Notes under the pieces: model-generated
Seen by the model: the letters and a program-made list of their open reading frames with translations, nothing else
What the model was told of the DNA's origin: nothing
Database searches by the model: none
In this document: in pieces, positions 1 through 10,059 of the stretch
Layout of the letters: every line of letters starts with the position of its first letter
Position numbering within the stretch: the first letter of the stretch is position 1
Program-made: the position numbers and the translations under genes
From: Ovis canadensis
Lineage: Eukaryota; Chordata; Mammalia; Artiodactyla; Bovidae
DNA length: 64,000 bases
Direction: 5' to 3'
Assembly (NCBI RefSeq): GCF_042477335.2
Contig: NC_091250.1
Span: 61,821,384 to 61,885,383 of the forward strand

Positions 1-970
1 TCCCCAATTTCTCTCCAGTTTTACACATGGATCTGGGATAAACTGAATGAGAAGTGAAGGTGGAGTAGAAAAGAGAAAACATATTTCCAGGATCTGATTG
101 AGCTAGGAAGCCATTTCTGCATTGATGAGTTGTGAGGGAGAGAGAAAACCAGATGCCAGGAAATGGAGCCAAGGTCAGAACAGAAGATAAATTAAATTCT
201 GTGTTAAATGGGAGTGGCTGAGATGAAGAGAGAGACCAGGGATGAGTTGAAAGGTCTGTAGCAAAGTTGAAAGCGTGGAACAAGGGCAGGGATGCAAGTC
301 TGGGTGATCCTAAGTTCTTCAGGTTATTGTAATCAATTAATTCTTAAGAATTAGGTAGAAATGGGCTCAAACACCAATTCTACACATCCTATAAAACTGG
401 TATTCCTCCAGCATACCAAAGTGCCTAGGAAAGGAGCAGTGACCCCTGTTTCTTCTAATCCTCTCAGGCCCCCATTTCTACTGTTTTGTCCATCTCTGCA
501 CTGCGTTCCACTCTCCAGAAGAGCCGCTCCATTCCCCAAGGTCACCACTTCAAAGCCTTCACTTCCCAAAGTGTTACCAGGTCAAGACAGTGTGTAGCAG
601 ATCTTCACACCACAGCGCATAAGAGAAAACCACAAAGTTGAATGAGAGTCCCTTTCTTAAAACTCCTTTGGCCAACTTGGGCTTGAAAAACTCTCTTTGA
701 TTCTTTCTTGAGTTCTTGTCTCATCTCATCCAGTCTTGTAGTCAAGACTCTCCTCTTTCCTGCAGCAAATTCCTATTTATTTCATCTGCTGAGCAGTGTA
801 AGTTTTTTTTCCCCCTGTCTCATCCAGTCTGGTCTTCCCAGATGGTCCTTTTTCCAGGCAAAATGACCCACTGAGACATATGTGTCTCCTAAGAGGTCCT
901 CCAGCACTAACTCTTAAATTAGGGTAAAGAAGGGATTTGAAGACATGGTAGAGAGGGTTTATATGAAGCT
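1..970. other. Unassigned sequence
   Basis: No gene or repeat family recognised. Two short open frames overlap on opposite strands (361-597 plus, 351-569 minus), but neither has splice sites, a domain or a recognisable protein. Positions 971-979 (AAGTCCAAA) are the left target duplication of the following BovB. Confidence 0.5.
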
Positions 971-979
971 AAGTCCAAA

Positions 980-2008
980 CTGAGGAAAACTGAAAGAGAT
1001 AGGAATACCAGACCACCTGACCTGCCTCTTGAGAAACCTGTATGGAGGTCAGGAAGCAGCAGTTAGAACTGGACACGGAACAACAGACTGGTTCCAAATA
1101 GGAAAAGGAGTACGTCAAGGCTGTATATTGTCACCCTGCTTATTTAACTTCTATGCAGAGTACATCATGAAAAATGCTGGGCTGGAGGAAGCACAAGCTG
1201 GAATCAAGATTGCCAGGAGAAATATCAACAACCTCAGATATGCAGATGACACCACCCTTATGTCAGAAAGTGAAGAGGAACTCAAAAGCCTCTTGATGAA
1301 AGTGAAAGAGGAGAGTGAAAAAGTTGGCTTAAAGCTCAACATTCAGAAAACGAAGATCATGGCATCTGGTCTCATCACTTCACGGCAGATAGATGGGGAA
1401 ACAGTGGAAACAGTAGCTGATTTTATTTTCTTGGGCTCCAAAATCACTGCAGATGGTGATTGAAGCCATGAAATTAGACGCTTACCCCTTGGAAGGAAAG
1501 TTATGACCAACCTAGATAGCATATTCAAAAGCAGAGACATTACTTTGTCAACAAAGGCCCATCTAGTCAAGGCTATGGTTTTTCCAGTGGTCATGTATGG
1601 ATGTGAGAGTTGGACTGTGAAGAAAGCTGAGCACTGAAGAATTGATGCTTTTGAACTGTGGTGTTGGAGAAGACTCTTGAGAGTCCCTTGGACTGCAAGG
1701 AGATCCTACCAGTCCATCCTAAAGGAGATCAGTCCTGAGTGTTCATTGGAAGGATTGATGTTGAAGCTGAAACTCCAATACTTTGGCCACCTCATGCGAA
1801 GAGCTGACTCATTGGAAAAGACCCTGATGCTGGAAAAGATTGAAGGCGGGAGGAGAAGAGAAGGATGAGATGGTTGGATGGCATCACCGACTCTATGGAC
1901 ATGGGTTTGGGTGGACTCTGGGAGTTGGTGATGGACAAGGAGGCCTGGTGTGCTGCGATTCATGGGGTCACAAAGAGTCGGACACGACTGAGCGACTAAA
2001 CTGAACTA
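980..2008 (+). repeat. BovB (RTE-type) LINE, 5'-truncated, complete 3' end
   Basis: The sequence starts inside the reverse transcriptase domain and runs to the normal BovB 3' end (GGACACGACTGAGCGACT, then a CTGAACT-type tail). A 9-bp direct repeat AAGTCCAAA flanks it at 971-979 and 2009-2017, as expected for target-primed insertion. The reading frame is broken (see 1029-1463), so the copy is dead. Established knowledge: BovB is the RTE LINE abundant in ruminants, and its 3' end is shared with Bov-A SINEs. Confidence 0.95.
1029..1463 (+). pseudogene. BovB reverse transcriptase fragment
   Basis: This is a 144-codon open piece of the RTE reverse transcriptase. The conserved RQGCILSPCLFN stretch is at residues 29-40 and the catalytic YADD box at 71-74. 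It ends at a TGA (1461-1463) where intact copies, such as the one at 32462-33055, have a cysteine codon. Similar amino-acid sequence resumes downstream in broken frames to about 1960. The N-terminal endonuclease and the first RT motifs are missing through 5' truncation, so no function is expected. Confidence 0.9.
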
Positions 2009-2205
2009 AAGTCCAAAAGGAGAGATGAGAGATAGCATCCAGGCTCAGGTGGAAGGGGTGATTCACCTTGGACTCCTCCCTCTGAGATGGAGGGAAACAG
2101 AAGCAGCAAAGCGGGTAGAAGGAAGACAATTTCTGCTATTATTCCTGTAAGGCTGGGAGCCAGTGCGCAGGTCCACTTTCCCTTTGACTCAGCTTTGGCA
2201 CATCC

Positions 2206-2463
2206 ATGGTAGTAGAACATAGTGGTTAAGAGCCAGCCCTGAAGCTCTAGGCTGCCTGAATATAAATATTCTCCCCACTACTCACCAGCTATGCGACTTT
2301 CAGGCAAGTCTGTCTGACAGTCTGCATTTGAGAAATGAGGATAACAATAACACTTATCTTGTAGAGGTGAGAGAATATTAAATGAGAAAATTTTTGAAGT
2401 GCATAGAACAGTGACAAAAAGTATCTTCAGTGCTCAATAAAAGTCTGTTATAATTATGCTAAC
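2206..2463 (+). repeat. MIR SINE
   Basis: This follows the MIR consensus across nearly its full length: a TAGTGGTTAAGAGCC-type head, a central block with the CTATGCGACTTTCAGGCAAGT-type core, and a tail ending in a CTCAATAAA-like motif. Divergence is high, as expected of this ancient mammalian SINE. Confidence 0.85.
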
Positions 2464-2559
2464 AGAAGTGCCCTCTTAAAGGAACCAGAGTCGTGTGGAC
2501 ACATCTAAGACCCAGAACATTCAGCTGGGCAGTAGAGAGAGATTAAGGAACAAAGCTCC

Positions 2560-2700
2560 CATCTGACTGTTTAAAGCTGATGACTCTGCACAAACTGCTT
2601 AACCTGTCAAAGGCTATTTTCTCATCCATAAGGTAGGGGTGACTCTACCTACCTCATGGAGCTTTCTAAGGGCAAAGAATAATGCTGTTTATAAAGAGGG
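2560..2700 (+). repeat. MIR fragment (diverged)
   Basis: The central MIR pattern is visible as a CTGCTTAACCTGTC-like stretch, a CTCATC block, then CTACCTACCTCATGGAG. The ends are not clear. Confidence 0.6.
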
Positions 2701-3080
2701 TCGCACAATTTCACCATTAAGTCCCTTCTTGTCCAGGAAGTTGTCTCCACTTCCAAACTGATCTCTCATTCTTGATCTTGCACAATCAGTCCTTGAAGAT
2801 TAAAAACACCAACAACAATAAACCATAAATGTCTCTCTTGACTTCCTCTTTTTCTTGATATTTCCTCCTGTGTTCTCAGTATATTTTATAAACAAAAGGA
2901 AATGGAATAGAATAAAATGGAAGCAATACTAAATATACCTTCATAATAATATCACCAGCATAAATCAGACTTGCCAGAGGGCAGACAGGATCCATTTTAT
3001 TCTTTCTCTCATTGCCCATTCAACAAGCTCTTTGGCCCTCTTCTTGCCTACCCTGGGGTGAAATTTCTGATTTGGTTCCA
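2701..3080. other. Unassigned AT-rich sequence
   Basis: I see no gene, splice signals or recognised repeat. The stretch ends where a BovB 3' stub begins. Confidence 0.5.
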
Positions 3081-3131
3081 TCAGTTCAGTTCAGTCGCTC
3101 AGTCGTGTCCGACTCTTTGCGACCCCATGAA
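3081..3131 (-). repeat. BovB 3'-end stub
   Basis: Only about 50 bp is present, the reverse complement of the last bases of BovB (GACTCTTTGCGACCCCATGA preceded by CAGTTCAGTCGCTCAGTC). No Bov-A body follows, so this is either an extremely 5'-truncated BovB insertion or a remnant of a Bov-A SINE. Confidence 0.75.
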
Positions 3132-3246
3132 TAGCTTTCCCCATTATTCTTAGACACTAAAAAGTCCTTAGGTTTTTTCCAACCATTAAAGAGACCAATC
3201 CAATGTAATAATCAAATAATCAAAACTATATGCTTTCACAACTTGA

Positions 3247-3317
3247 ATGGCCCTTGAGGGCATCGTGCCAAGTGAAATAAGTCAGACAGAAAAAGACAAA
3301 TACTGCATGATTTCCCC
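3247..3317 (+). repeat. L1 3' UTR, left part of a split copy
   Basis: The AAGTGAAATAAGTCAGACAG and AAAGACAAATACTG blocks are typical of mammalian L1 3' regions, and the same blocks recur at about 26010-26045. The copy is interrupted by the SINE at 3318-3600 and resumes at 3601. Confidence 0.75.
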
Positions 3318-3600
3318 TATGCTGCTGCTACTGCTGCTAAGTCGCTTCAGTCGTGTCCGACTCTGTGCGACCCCACAGACAACAGCCCACCAGGCTCCTC
3401 TCTCCATGGGATTCTCTAGGCAAGAGTACTGGAGTGGAGTGAAACTGGGCAGGTTTCTTATCAGCTGAGTCACAAGGGAAACCCAAGAATACTGTAGTAG
3501 GTAGCCTATCCCTTCTCCAGCGTATCTTCCCAACCCAGTAATCAAACCAGGGTCTCCTGCATTGCAGGTGGATTCTTTACCAGCTGAGCTATGAGGGAAG
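3318..3600 (-). repeat. Bov-tA-type SINE inserted in L1
   Basis: Read on the plus strand it has a GCTGCTGCT run, the reversed Bov-A unit (TCAGTCGTGTCCGACTCTGTG and onward), a diverged joint at about 3435-3480, then the reversed tRNA-like head with its box B complement near 3545 and the end CAGCTGAGCTATGAGGGAAG. It splits the surrounding L1 3' end. Confidence 0.85.
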
Positions 3601-3751
3601 TAATGAGTCTTAAATGTTCTCACCACAAAAAAGAAATTGGTAACTATGTGATAGAATGAAAGTGGTAGCTAATACTATGGTGATAACTGCCTTGCAATTT
3701 ATGCTGTAACAAATCAACACTTGCATGCCTGAAATGTATACAATACTATGT
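3601..3751 (+). repeat. L1 3' UTR, right part of a split copy
   Basis: It continues the 3247-3317 element with GTTCTCACCACAAAAAAG and AATTGGTAACTATGTGA, which are diagnostic of the L1 3' end, and stops where BovB begins. Confidence 0.75.
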
Positions 3752-4757
3752 ATCAGTTCAGTTCAGTCACTCAGTCCCATCCCTCCGACTCTTTGCCACC
3801 CCGTGAATTGCAGCACTCCAGGCCTCCCTGTCCATCACCAACTCCCGGCGTTCACTCAAACTCACATCCATCAAGTCGGTGATACCATCCAGCCATCTCA
3901 TCCTCTGTCATCCCCTTTTCCTCCTGCCCCCCAATCCCTCTCAGCATCAGAGTCTTTTCCAATGAGTCAACTCTTCACATGAGGTGGCCAAAGTATTGGA
4001 GTTTCAGCTTTAGCATCAGTCCTTCCAAAGAACACCCAGGACTGATCTCCTTTAGAATGGCCTGGTTGGATCTCCTTGCAGTCCAAGGGACTCTCAAGAG
4101 TCTTATCCAACACTGCAGTTCAAAAGCATCAATTCTTCGGCACTCAGCTTTCTTCACAGTCCAACTTTCACATCCATACATGACCACTGGAAAAACCATA
4201 GCCTTGACTAAACAGACCTTTGTTGGCAAAGTAATGTCTCTGCTTTTCAATATGCTATCTAGGTTGGTCATAACTTTCCTTCCAAGGGGTAAGCGTCTTT
4301 TAATTTCATGGCATCAATCACCATCTGCAATGATTTTGGAGCCCCAGAGAATAAAGTCTGACACCGTTTCCACTGTTTCCCCATCTATTTCCCATGAAGT
4401 GATGGGACCAGATGCCATGATCTTCGTTTTCTGAATGTTGAGCTTTAAGCCAACTTTTTCACTCTCCTCTTTCACTTTCATCAAGAGGCTTTTGAGTTCT
4501 TCTTCACTTTCTGCCATAAGGGTGGTGTCATCTGCATATCTGAGGTTGTTGATATTTCTCCTGGCAATCTTGATTCCAGCTTGTGCTTCCTCCAGCCCAG
4601 TGTTTCTCATGATGTACTCTGCATAGAAGTTAAATAAGCAAGGTGACAATATATAGCCTTGACGTACTCCTTTTCCTATTTGGAACCAGTCTGTTGTTCC
4701 ATGTCCAGTTCAAACTGTTGCTTCCTGACCTGCATATAGGTTTCTCAAGAGGCTATC
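3752..4757 (-). repeat. BovB LINE, 5'-truncated
   Basis: On the minus strand this covers almost the same part of BovB as the 980-2008 copy, from the CTCTTGAGAAACCT region of the RT domain to the 3' end. The two copies face in opposite directions about 1.7 kb apart and so form a long inverted repeat. The frames are broken. Confidence 0.95.
4314..4649 (-). pseudogene. BovB reverse transcriptase fragment
   Basis: This is a 111-codon remnant with the YADD catalytic box at residues 38-41 and the SPCLFNFYAEY stretch at 2-12. It ends at a TGA at the same codon as the 980-2008 copy, just after the ADGD residues. A further frame of the same protein (3975-4271) follows after the break. Confidence 0.88.
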
Positions 4758-6600
4758 AATTATATCTTAATAAACGTGGGCAAAACTACAAGTTTTCACT
4801 TGATTAAACCTTTGCCCATCCCCTACACAGGCTTGCAGCTGGTGAGAGATAGTGGTCACTTTCTTTATACTTCTTACTCCATCTCCTCCCCAACTAGTTG
4901 CTGATTATGAGCTTTTGGGGTCCAGCACAAGGGGACAGGAGGAGGCAGAGGAAAAGACGTACTTGAGTAGAACAGTTGACAAAGGCACGGGTGCCCTGTG
5001 GCCTGGCAGATGTCCACAGCTAACTCCTGATCTCCTGGAGCTGTGACTGTCTCCTTGGAAAACTTCCTTCTAGGCACCTTCAGACCCAGGTCTTCTTTAT
5101 AGGCAATGCCTGTCTACCAGTTGGCTGCTTAAAACTCTCCCCATAGCACTGATTTCCAGGAGTCAACCCTTCCATAAAGGTAAGCAGACAACTGTCATTT
5201 ATACACCTGCTCACATTTTTATTTTTACGCTTTCCAACAGTATGAATCCCAGCTCTCTAGGGAAGAATCCACAGTACAACAATTTCCAGTTCCCTTGGTG
5301 CTAGGGCATGGACACATGACAAACACTCTGTGGACCAGAGGCACCGTGAGGCTTTCACGCTGGGGTTAGCCATGGGAGAGAACAGGCAGCTAGCCATGTC
5401 TTCCCTGGCCCTGATGGGGGTGATGGCAGGTGCAGCTCAGTCTTGGAGCCAGACTAGTTCCCAGACTTAAAGCCTGTCCCAAACACCCTGCCAGCTGCTG
5501 ATGTTCCCTCCCAAATCCCTCCCTGCTTACACTGACCAGAAAGGGTTCTGTCATCTGTAACTAAGGACTTGCACAAGATAAGACTCTCTAAAAGTCACTG
5601 GTCCAGTTCTCTTTCAAGATGACCTCAGGCCAGTTTCCTTCCAGGGAACAGAAAGCAGTTCATCCATCAGGACCCTCTGGATTACCAAAAAGCAAAGACC
5701 AATTAAAGTGAGCTTCAGCAAAAAATATTAGGAGTCAGAAGGTGAATTTCAAGGTGTCCTCTGAAGTCCATGGTCAGGGGTATAGCAGAACCTCAGGAAA
5801 GACCTAGAACTGTTGGTGCAGCTCTCCTTGGAGATGACTCCATACCAGCTTCCTTCCAGGGGCCACAAAGAGGTGGTTCAGGATTGCTTACAGGGCAGCT
5901 TGCTCACAGACCACTGCCTGACTCCACTCTGCTGCCAGATAGCAGGCCCAGCCTCTGGCCTTCAGACTCTTTTTGTGAGAAGAAGATACCAGTCCCTGTA
6001 CCCCTTGGCTCCAGGAGATTCTCACCCATCTCTGCAAGCAGTTTTCCAAATATCTGTACTTGCCTTAAAGTGAAGGGAAGGCACTCATTTCCTCATATGG
6101 AGCTGGGCACAGAAATGCCCAGAACCCACGTTGCACCCTATGGGGTTCTTTTTCTCCAGTGGCCTCCTTACCTCTTTCTTCTCTCCTTCTACAGCCCAGC
6201 TTTTGGGCTAAAGCTGGCAGAACAAATTTTGTCATTTTTTACCATGTGGTACACAGGAATCTAGCTGCTTACTACAGATAAAGCTATATTGTGCAACTAT
6301 TATACTTTTCTCAGTTTTTGAGGCATCTGGAAAAAAAACTAAACCCTAGGATAAAGAGAGTCCCTTTAGAACATCCTGTTAAAAATAAGCAGGCACCATG
6401 AATTGACTTTTTCAAAATAAAACCATCCCCAAATTTGCCTTTAGTTCCAAGATTCCAAATTTTCATCAGGTTCTCATTCAATAATATTAACCAATCCAAC
6501 ATTTCCTGTTTCTGCTATCAGCACTGAAAACACACATCCATTCATGTTGACAGCCTCTAACAGACTGACTCATGCGGAGGCACCAACAGACTGCACCGAT
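4758..6600. other. Unassigned sequence with an imperfect local duplication
   Basis: No known family recognised. A 164-codon open frame (5770-6264 plus) has no domain, splice sites or familiar residues and is probably chance. Segments at about 5601-5667 and 5812-5880 resemble each other (both contain AGATGAC and CTTCCTTCCAGGG-like cores), suggesting an old duplication or two parts of one old repeat. If the exon at 6612-6712 is real, its 3' UTR lies here. No AATAAA complement is seen within several hundred bases below it; the first clear one is near 5220. Confidence 0.4.
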
Positions 6601-6611
6601 CTGACAGGTTG

Positions 6612-6712
6612 TCAAGCCGATAAATAGACAAGGATGATGTCGGGAAACTGTTCCATCAACGCTGCCTGCAGCTGCTGCTCATTATATGGAATGTCAGGTA
6701 TGCTGTCGAAGG
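6612..6712 (-). CDS. Candidate terminal coding exon of an unrecognised gene
   Basis: On the minus strand a strong acceptor (AGTTTTCTTTTTCCAG) ends at 6713. The exon then reads two bases (CC) completing a split codon, 32 sense codons and a TGA at 6614-6612. The peptide begins FDSIPDIPYNEQQLQ and ends PDIILVYLSA. The other two frames stop within the exon. The two-base start matches the single G left by the donor of the exon at 11830-12022, giving an Ala codon at the join. A 32-codon open frame alone is weak evidence; the phase match and acceptor are what raise it. I cannot name the protein or see a domain. A close poly(A) signal is not visible. Other exons could lie between the two. Confidence 0.45.
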
Positions 6713-7039
6713 CTGGAAAAAGAAAACTACCTGTTCTTAATCTGTGTGTAAGTCGAGTCTCTCAGGGAGCGCTGGCCTCAGGGGACTAGGTTTACACACT
6801 ATTTCTGCCACTTTTTCAGCCTACTATGGCAGGACCCTTAGCCTTCTCCATCTTTAAATTCCAACCAACAGTTTCCGGGCTCCCTTGGAGGCATTCAGTG
6901 TGGACTCACAAGACTGTCCTCTCAGCTACTGTGGGCATACATCAATATTTTTTCCCTCGATAAATTTTAATTTCTAGAAAAAAACTACAGCAGAAACTTC
7001 TCATGTCATGAAGGTGCATCAAACAAACTGCAAAGGTAT
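6713..7039. other. Unassigned; start of the presumed intron
   Basis: Apart from the acceptor tract next to 6712 I see no gene or repeat. It leads directly into the 47-bp tandem array. Confidence 0.4.
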
Positions 7040-7268
7040 GATCATGGGACAGAGGGCCCCATAAAGCCTGGCCTCTCACTGGGTAAGATCATGGGACAGA
7101 GGGCCCCGTAAAGCCTGGCCTATCACTGGGTAAGATCATGGGACAGAGGGCCCCGTAAAGCCTGGCCTCTCACTGGGTAAGATCATGGGACAGAGGGCCC
7201 TGTAAAGCCTGGCCTCTCACTGGGTAAGATCATGGGACAGAGGGCCCCGTAAAGCCTGGCCTCTCACT
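7040..7268 (+). repeat. 47-bp minisatellite, about 4.9 copies
   Basis: Units start at 7040, 7087, 7134, 7181 and 7228, exactly 47 bp apart. Each begins GATCATGGGACAGAGGGCCC and ends CTCTCACTGGGTAA; the fifth lacks its last 6-7 bases. The copies differ at only a few positions (such as CCCCAT, CCCCGT or CCCTGT in the middle), so the array is recent or homogenised. It lies in the presumed intron between the exons at 6612 and 11830. Confidence 0.97.
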
Positions 7269-7504
7269 GTTGCCAGTGCCACCCTTTCCCTGTGGGCCCT
7301 GCTACTGAAGTCACGTGCTGCTAAACCTGCCCAAAACAACCTAAAAGTGCACCGAAGCCCATCACCTTCTCTGTCCCTAGGGAGACTGATCTGTCCCTCC
7401 TAGGCTGGCACTCTGCAATGTAGGTCCCAGTGCTGATGTGACTTGGGCATCCAAGTCTCACACAGGTTCAGAGAAACTTGAATAAATTTGCAATGTCCTA
7501 TGGC

Positions 7505-7716
7505 TCAAAGTGTTAGTCACTAAGTCATGTCTGACTCTTCGCGGCCCCTTGGACAGTAGTCCGCCAGTCCTTGATGTCCATGGGATACTCCAGGCAAGAA
7601 TACTGGAGTGGGTTGCCATTTCCTTCTCCAGGAGACCTTCCCAATCCAAGGACTGAACCCGGGTCTCCCGAACTGTAGGCAGATTCTTTATCATCTGAGT
7701 CACCAGGGAAGTCCAA
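7505..7716 (-). repeat. Bov-tA SINE
   Basis: The reversed Bov-A unit (GTCATGTCTGACTCTTCGCG) is followed by the reversed tRNA-like head ending in ATCTGAGTCACCAGGGAAGT. It is the first of four adjacent minus-strand SINEs. Confidence 0.93.
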
Positions 7717-7846
7717 TATTTATTTATTTGGCTGCAATCAGTCTTAGTTGTGGCATGTGAGATCTAGTTCAGATCAGGGATCAAGCCCAGGCCCCATGCA
7801 TTGGGAGTGCAGAGTCTTAGCTGCTGGACCAGCAGGGAAATACTTT
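7717..7846 (-). repeat. CHR-type tRNA-derived SINE
   Basis: Reversed CHR pattern: a TATTTATTTGGCTGC A-tail side, a GATCAGGGATCAAGCCC box B complement, and a GCTGGACCAGCAGGGAA head end. Confidence 0.8.
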
Positions 7847-7975
7847 TTTTTTTTAACTTTTGGCCATGCTGAGGGGTATGTGGGATCTTAGTTTCCAGAC
7901 CAGGGATCAAAACCACACCCCTTGCCTTGGAAGTGTAGCAACTTAACCACTGGACTACCAGGGATGTCCCAAACA
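7847..7975 (-). repeat. CHR-type tRNA-derived SINE
   Basis: A second reversed CHR unit abuts the first. It has a T-rich tail at 7844-7855, TTTTGGCCATGCTG, box B complement ACCAGGGATCAAAACC, and ends CCACTGGACTACCAGGGATG. Confidence 0.82.
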
Positions 7976-7976
7976 G

Positions 7977-8162
7977 AGTGAAAATCACTCAGTCATGTCC
8001 AACTCTTTGCTACTCCATGGACTGTAGCATATCAGGCTCTCTGTCCATGGAATTCTCCAGGCAAGAATACTGGGCATGCCCTCCTCCAGGAAATCTTCCT
8101 GACCCAGGGATCGAACCCACATCTCTTATGTCTCCTGCATTGACAGGCTTCCTAAATGTGAT
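7977..8162 (-). repeat. Bov-tA SINE, head truncated
   Basis: It has the reversed Bov-A unit (ACTCAGTCATGTCCAACTC) and GACCCAGGGATCGAACCC box B complement, but the end of the tRNA-like head is cut off at about 8160. Confidence 0.88.
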
Positions 8163-8367
8163 CTGAGCTCTCACTATATCTAACGAAACCAAGCCTCACT
8201 GCATTCTATACTGTATAAATACATACACAAAATATGAAACGTTAGAACCCTTGGCCAAGTTGGAAAAAGATAACTTTGGGCACCCACAAGATGACAAGTA
8301 TTAAATAATGGAGATGAATCAAACTGACTTCAGAGTTTACCATCTATTCCCAAGGGACATAACATGT

Positions 8368-8578
8368 TATGGGCACAGATTCTGGGAAGAAAGCTGGGCT
8401 CCTCTACTTAATTAATATTGTAACCCTTAGACAAAAGAATTAACTTTCCTGTCTTCACTTATTCATCCTTAACAATGGAGATAAAAAGAGTTATCTAATG
8501 CTCAATTTTCCTCTGAAGAGGTAACAAGTCAATATACATTTAACATCCAGAAAAGCACCCAGCGTTGTTAGCATTTAA
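8368..8578 (+). repeat. MIR SINE (diverged)
   Basis: This resembles the middle and 3' half of MIR: a GGCACAGATTCTGGG region, a weak AACTTTCC core, and an AACATCCAGAAAAGCACC region in place of the usual tail. Confidence 0.55.
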
Positions 8579-8734
8579 AACAATTGTTAAGAAAGATAGG
8601 CATTGTCATAACTGCCTAGGATATAATGAAATTATTTAGTAGTGTAGTAAAAGTACAAACAACAAGAATACACAATTCTATATTCTTATTTAAGCAAAGC
8701 TGTGTCCACAGCTAGGATTTAAATACATATTCAT

Positions 8735-8895
8735 CCATATACATTTTCTGATATCCTACAATACGACAGACACTGTGCTGGACCTGGAAGACAGAGTGAT
8801 AAGCAGGGCTCATAAGGACTCGGGCCTTAAAACACAGTCTAATCTGTGGTGAGACAGGTCTGGAGAATTAGAGACACATATGTAACAGATGTTTG
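8735..8895 (+). repeat. Old L2-like fragment
   Basis: The CGACAGACACTGTGCTGG stretch, followed by a GGACTCGGGCC and AGTCTAATCTG pattern, matches a widespread mammalian repeat of the type CAGGCACTGTGCTGG. Family assignment is tentative. Confidence 0.5.
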
Positions 8896-9569
8896 TGTGA
8901 AGAACTGAGGGATTGCTTTTGGAAAAAAGTTTACCCTTCAACATTAATCATCCGCCAGCTGGGACACAGTCAATCCGTGATTTGGTTACCCCCAGGCAGC
9001 TGTGATCAAGTGAGCAGAATCATGTGGTGCAAAGCGAGGCTGCCACCTCCTCTCTAGGGAGGTAGACAGGGCTCTCCTCAAGAAGAGTGGATGGAGTGGG
9101 CCCACGGGTACATTGCTTAACATGACAGGCAGATGTGGAAGACTGTGCAGGGCTAGGGCAATGTGGCCAAGGCGCAAGGAACAGAGGGGTCATCTGCCGG
9201 TCCAAAAACAGGAAGAGACGGAGCCCTTCTGCTCCCTTGGTCCACTTTTGCAATAGTGAGTCTGCGACTTCTTTATGTCTTCTAATTTCCACTACTGCTT
9301 AGGTTGATTCATATATTTTATTCTTAAGGAACAGTCGAAATAAGCTCATAATCTTACTTATCCTCCAAAATTTCCTTTTGAACTCCCAAATCCCAAGTAA
9401 AAGGAACTTTTATCTGACTTCTGTCCACAGCTCTCCCCATCACCCACCCTTGAAAACTCAGCATTCTCTTTGACACCACTCTTCTTCTTGTTTCCTTCAT
9501 TAAGTCAATTGCCAGTGACTTTGGAAGGCAGTCCAGAGTAGTCCAAAGCAGGCTTGGAGTCCTCCAGGC
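8896..9569. other. Unassigned sequence
   Basis: No repeat recognised. Overlapping minus-strand open frames (8986-9177 and 9020-9292) have no supporting splice sites or protein features. Confidence 0.4.
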
Positions 9570-9745
9570 TTGGTGGAGGAGAAGGAGATGACAGAGGATG
9601 AGATGGTTGGATGGTATCCCTGACTCGATGGACAGGAAAGTTTGAGCAAGCTCCCGGAGTTGGTGATGGACAGGGAAGCCTGGCATGCTGCGGTCCATGG
9701 GCTTGCAGAGTTGGACGTGACTGAGCAACTGAACTGAACTAAACC
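9570..9745 (+). repeat. BovB 3' end (176 bp)
   Basis: It begins in the GGAGAAGG/GACAGAGGATGAGATGG block and runs to the ACTGAGCAACTGAACTGAAC terminus. Confidence 0.92.
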
Positions 9746-9905
9746 AGGCTTGATTACAGATCCTAGCTCTATCATGCACGAACGTGAGATCTTTAATGAG
9801 TTACCGCATTGATCTGAGTCTCAGCTGCATTTTCTGTAAAATCAGACTAATAACACCCACCTATTATCATTGTTAGATTAAATAACAGAAGGAAAACCCC
9901 TTACA
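9746..9905 (+). repeat. MIR SINE (diverged)
   Basis: The pattern TCCTAGCTCTATCATGCACG, TGAGTCTCAGCTGCATTTTC, TGTAAAATCAGACTAATAAC follows the MIR core and 3' portion. It is cut at its left by the BovB end. Confidence 0.7.
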
Positions 9906-10006
9906 TGGGTTGCAAACACTGAACTCTCAGAAACCGGAAGCTCTTATTTGTTACCTATGACAGGTATTTCACATCCATTGTCTCATCTTGTTTTCTCTGA
10001 CACACA

Positions 10007-10051
10007 CTGCTGCTGCTGCTGCTGCTGCTGCTAAGTCAGTTCAGTCATGTC
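10007..10051 (-). repeat. (CTG)n tract on a Bov-A2 stub
   Basis: Nearly nine CTG units (10007-10032) are followed by TAAGTCAGTTCAGTCATGTC, the beginning of a reversed Bov-A2, which then stops abruptly. Intact Bov-A2 copies carry a shorter GCT run at this end (13052), so the triplets have expanded here. Confidence 0.85.
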
Positions 10052-10059
10052 TGGGAGTG

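Noticed and set aside
980..4757. Reverse transcriptase domains as a functional host gene or retron-like system
   Set aside because: Residues and 3' ends identify them as BovB LINE copies, all truncated and carrying stops or frameshifts.
5770..6264. 164-codon plus-strand frame with an ATG
   Set aside because: No recognisable domain, splice sites or transcription signals; a second frame is open over the same bases, so composition explains it.
7040..7268. Tandem array as a CRISPR
   Set aside because: Units are contiguous 47-bp direct repeats without variable spacers, in a mammalian genome; it is a minisatellite.
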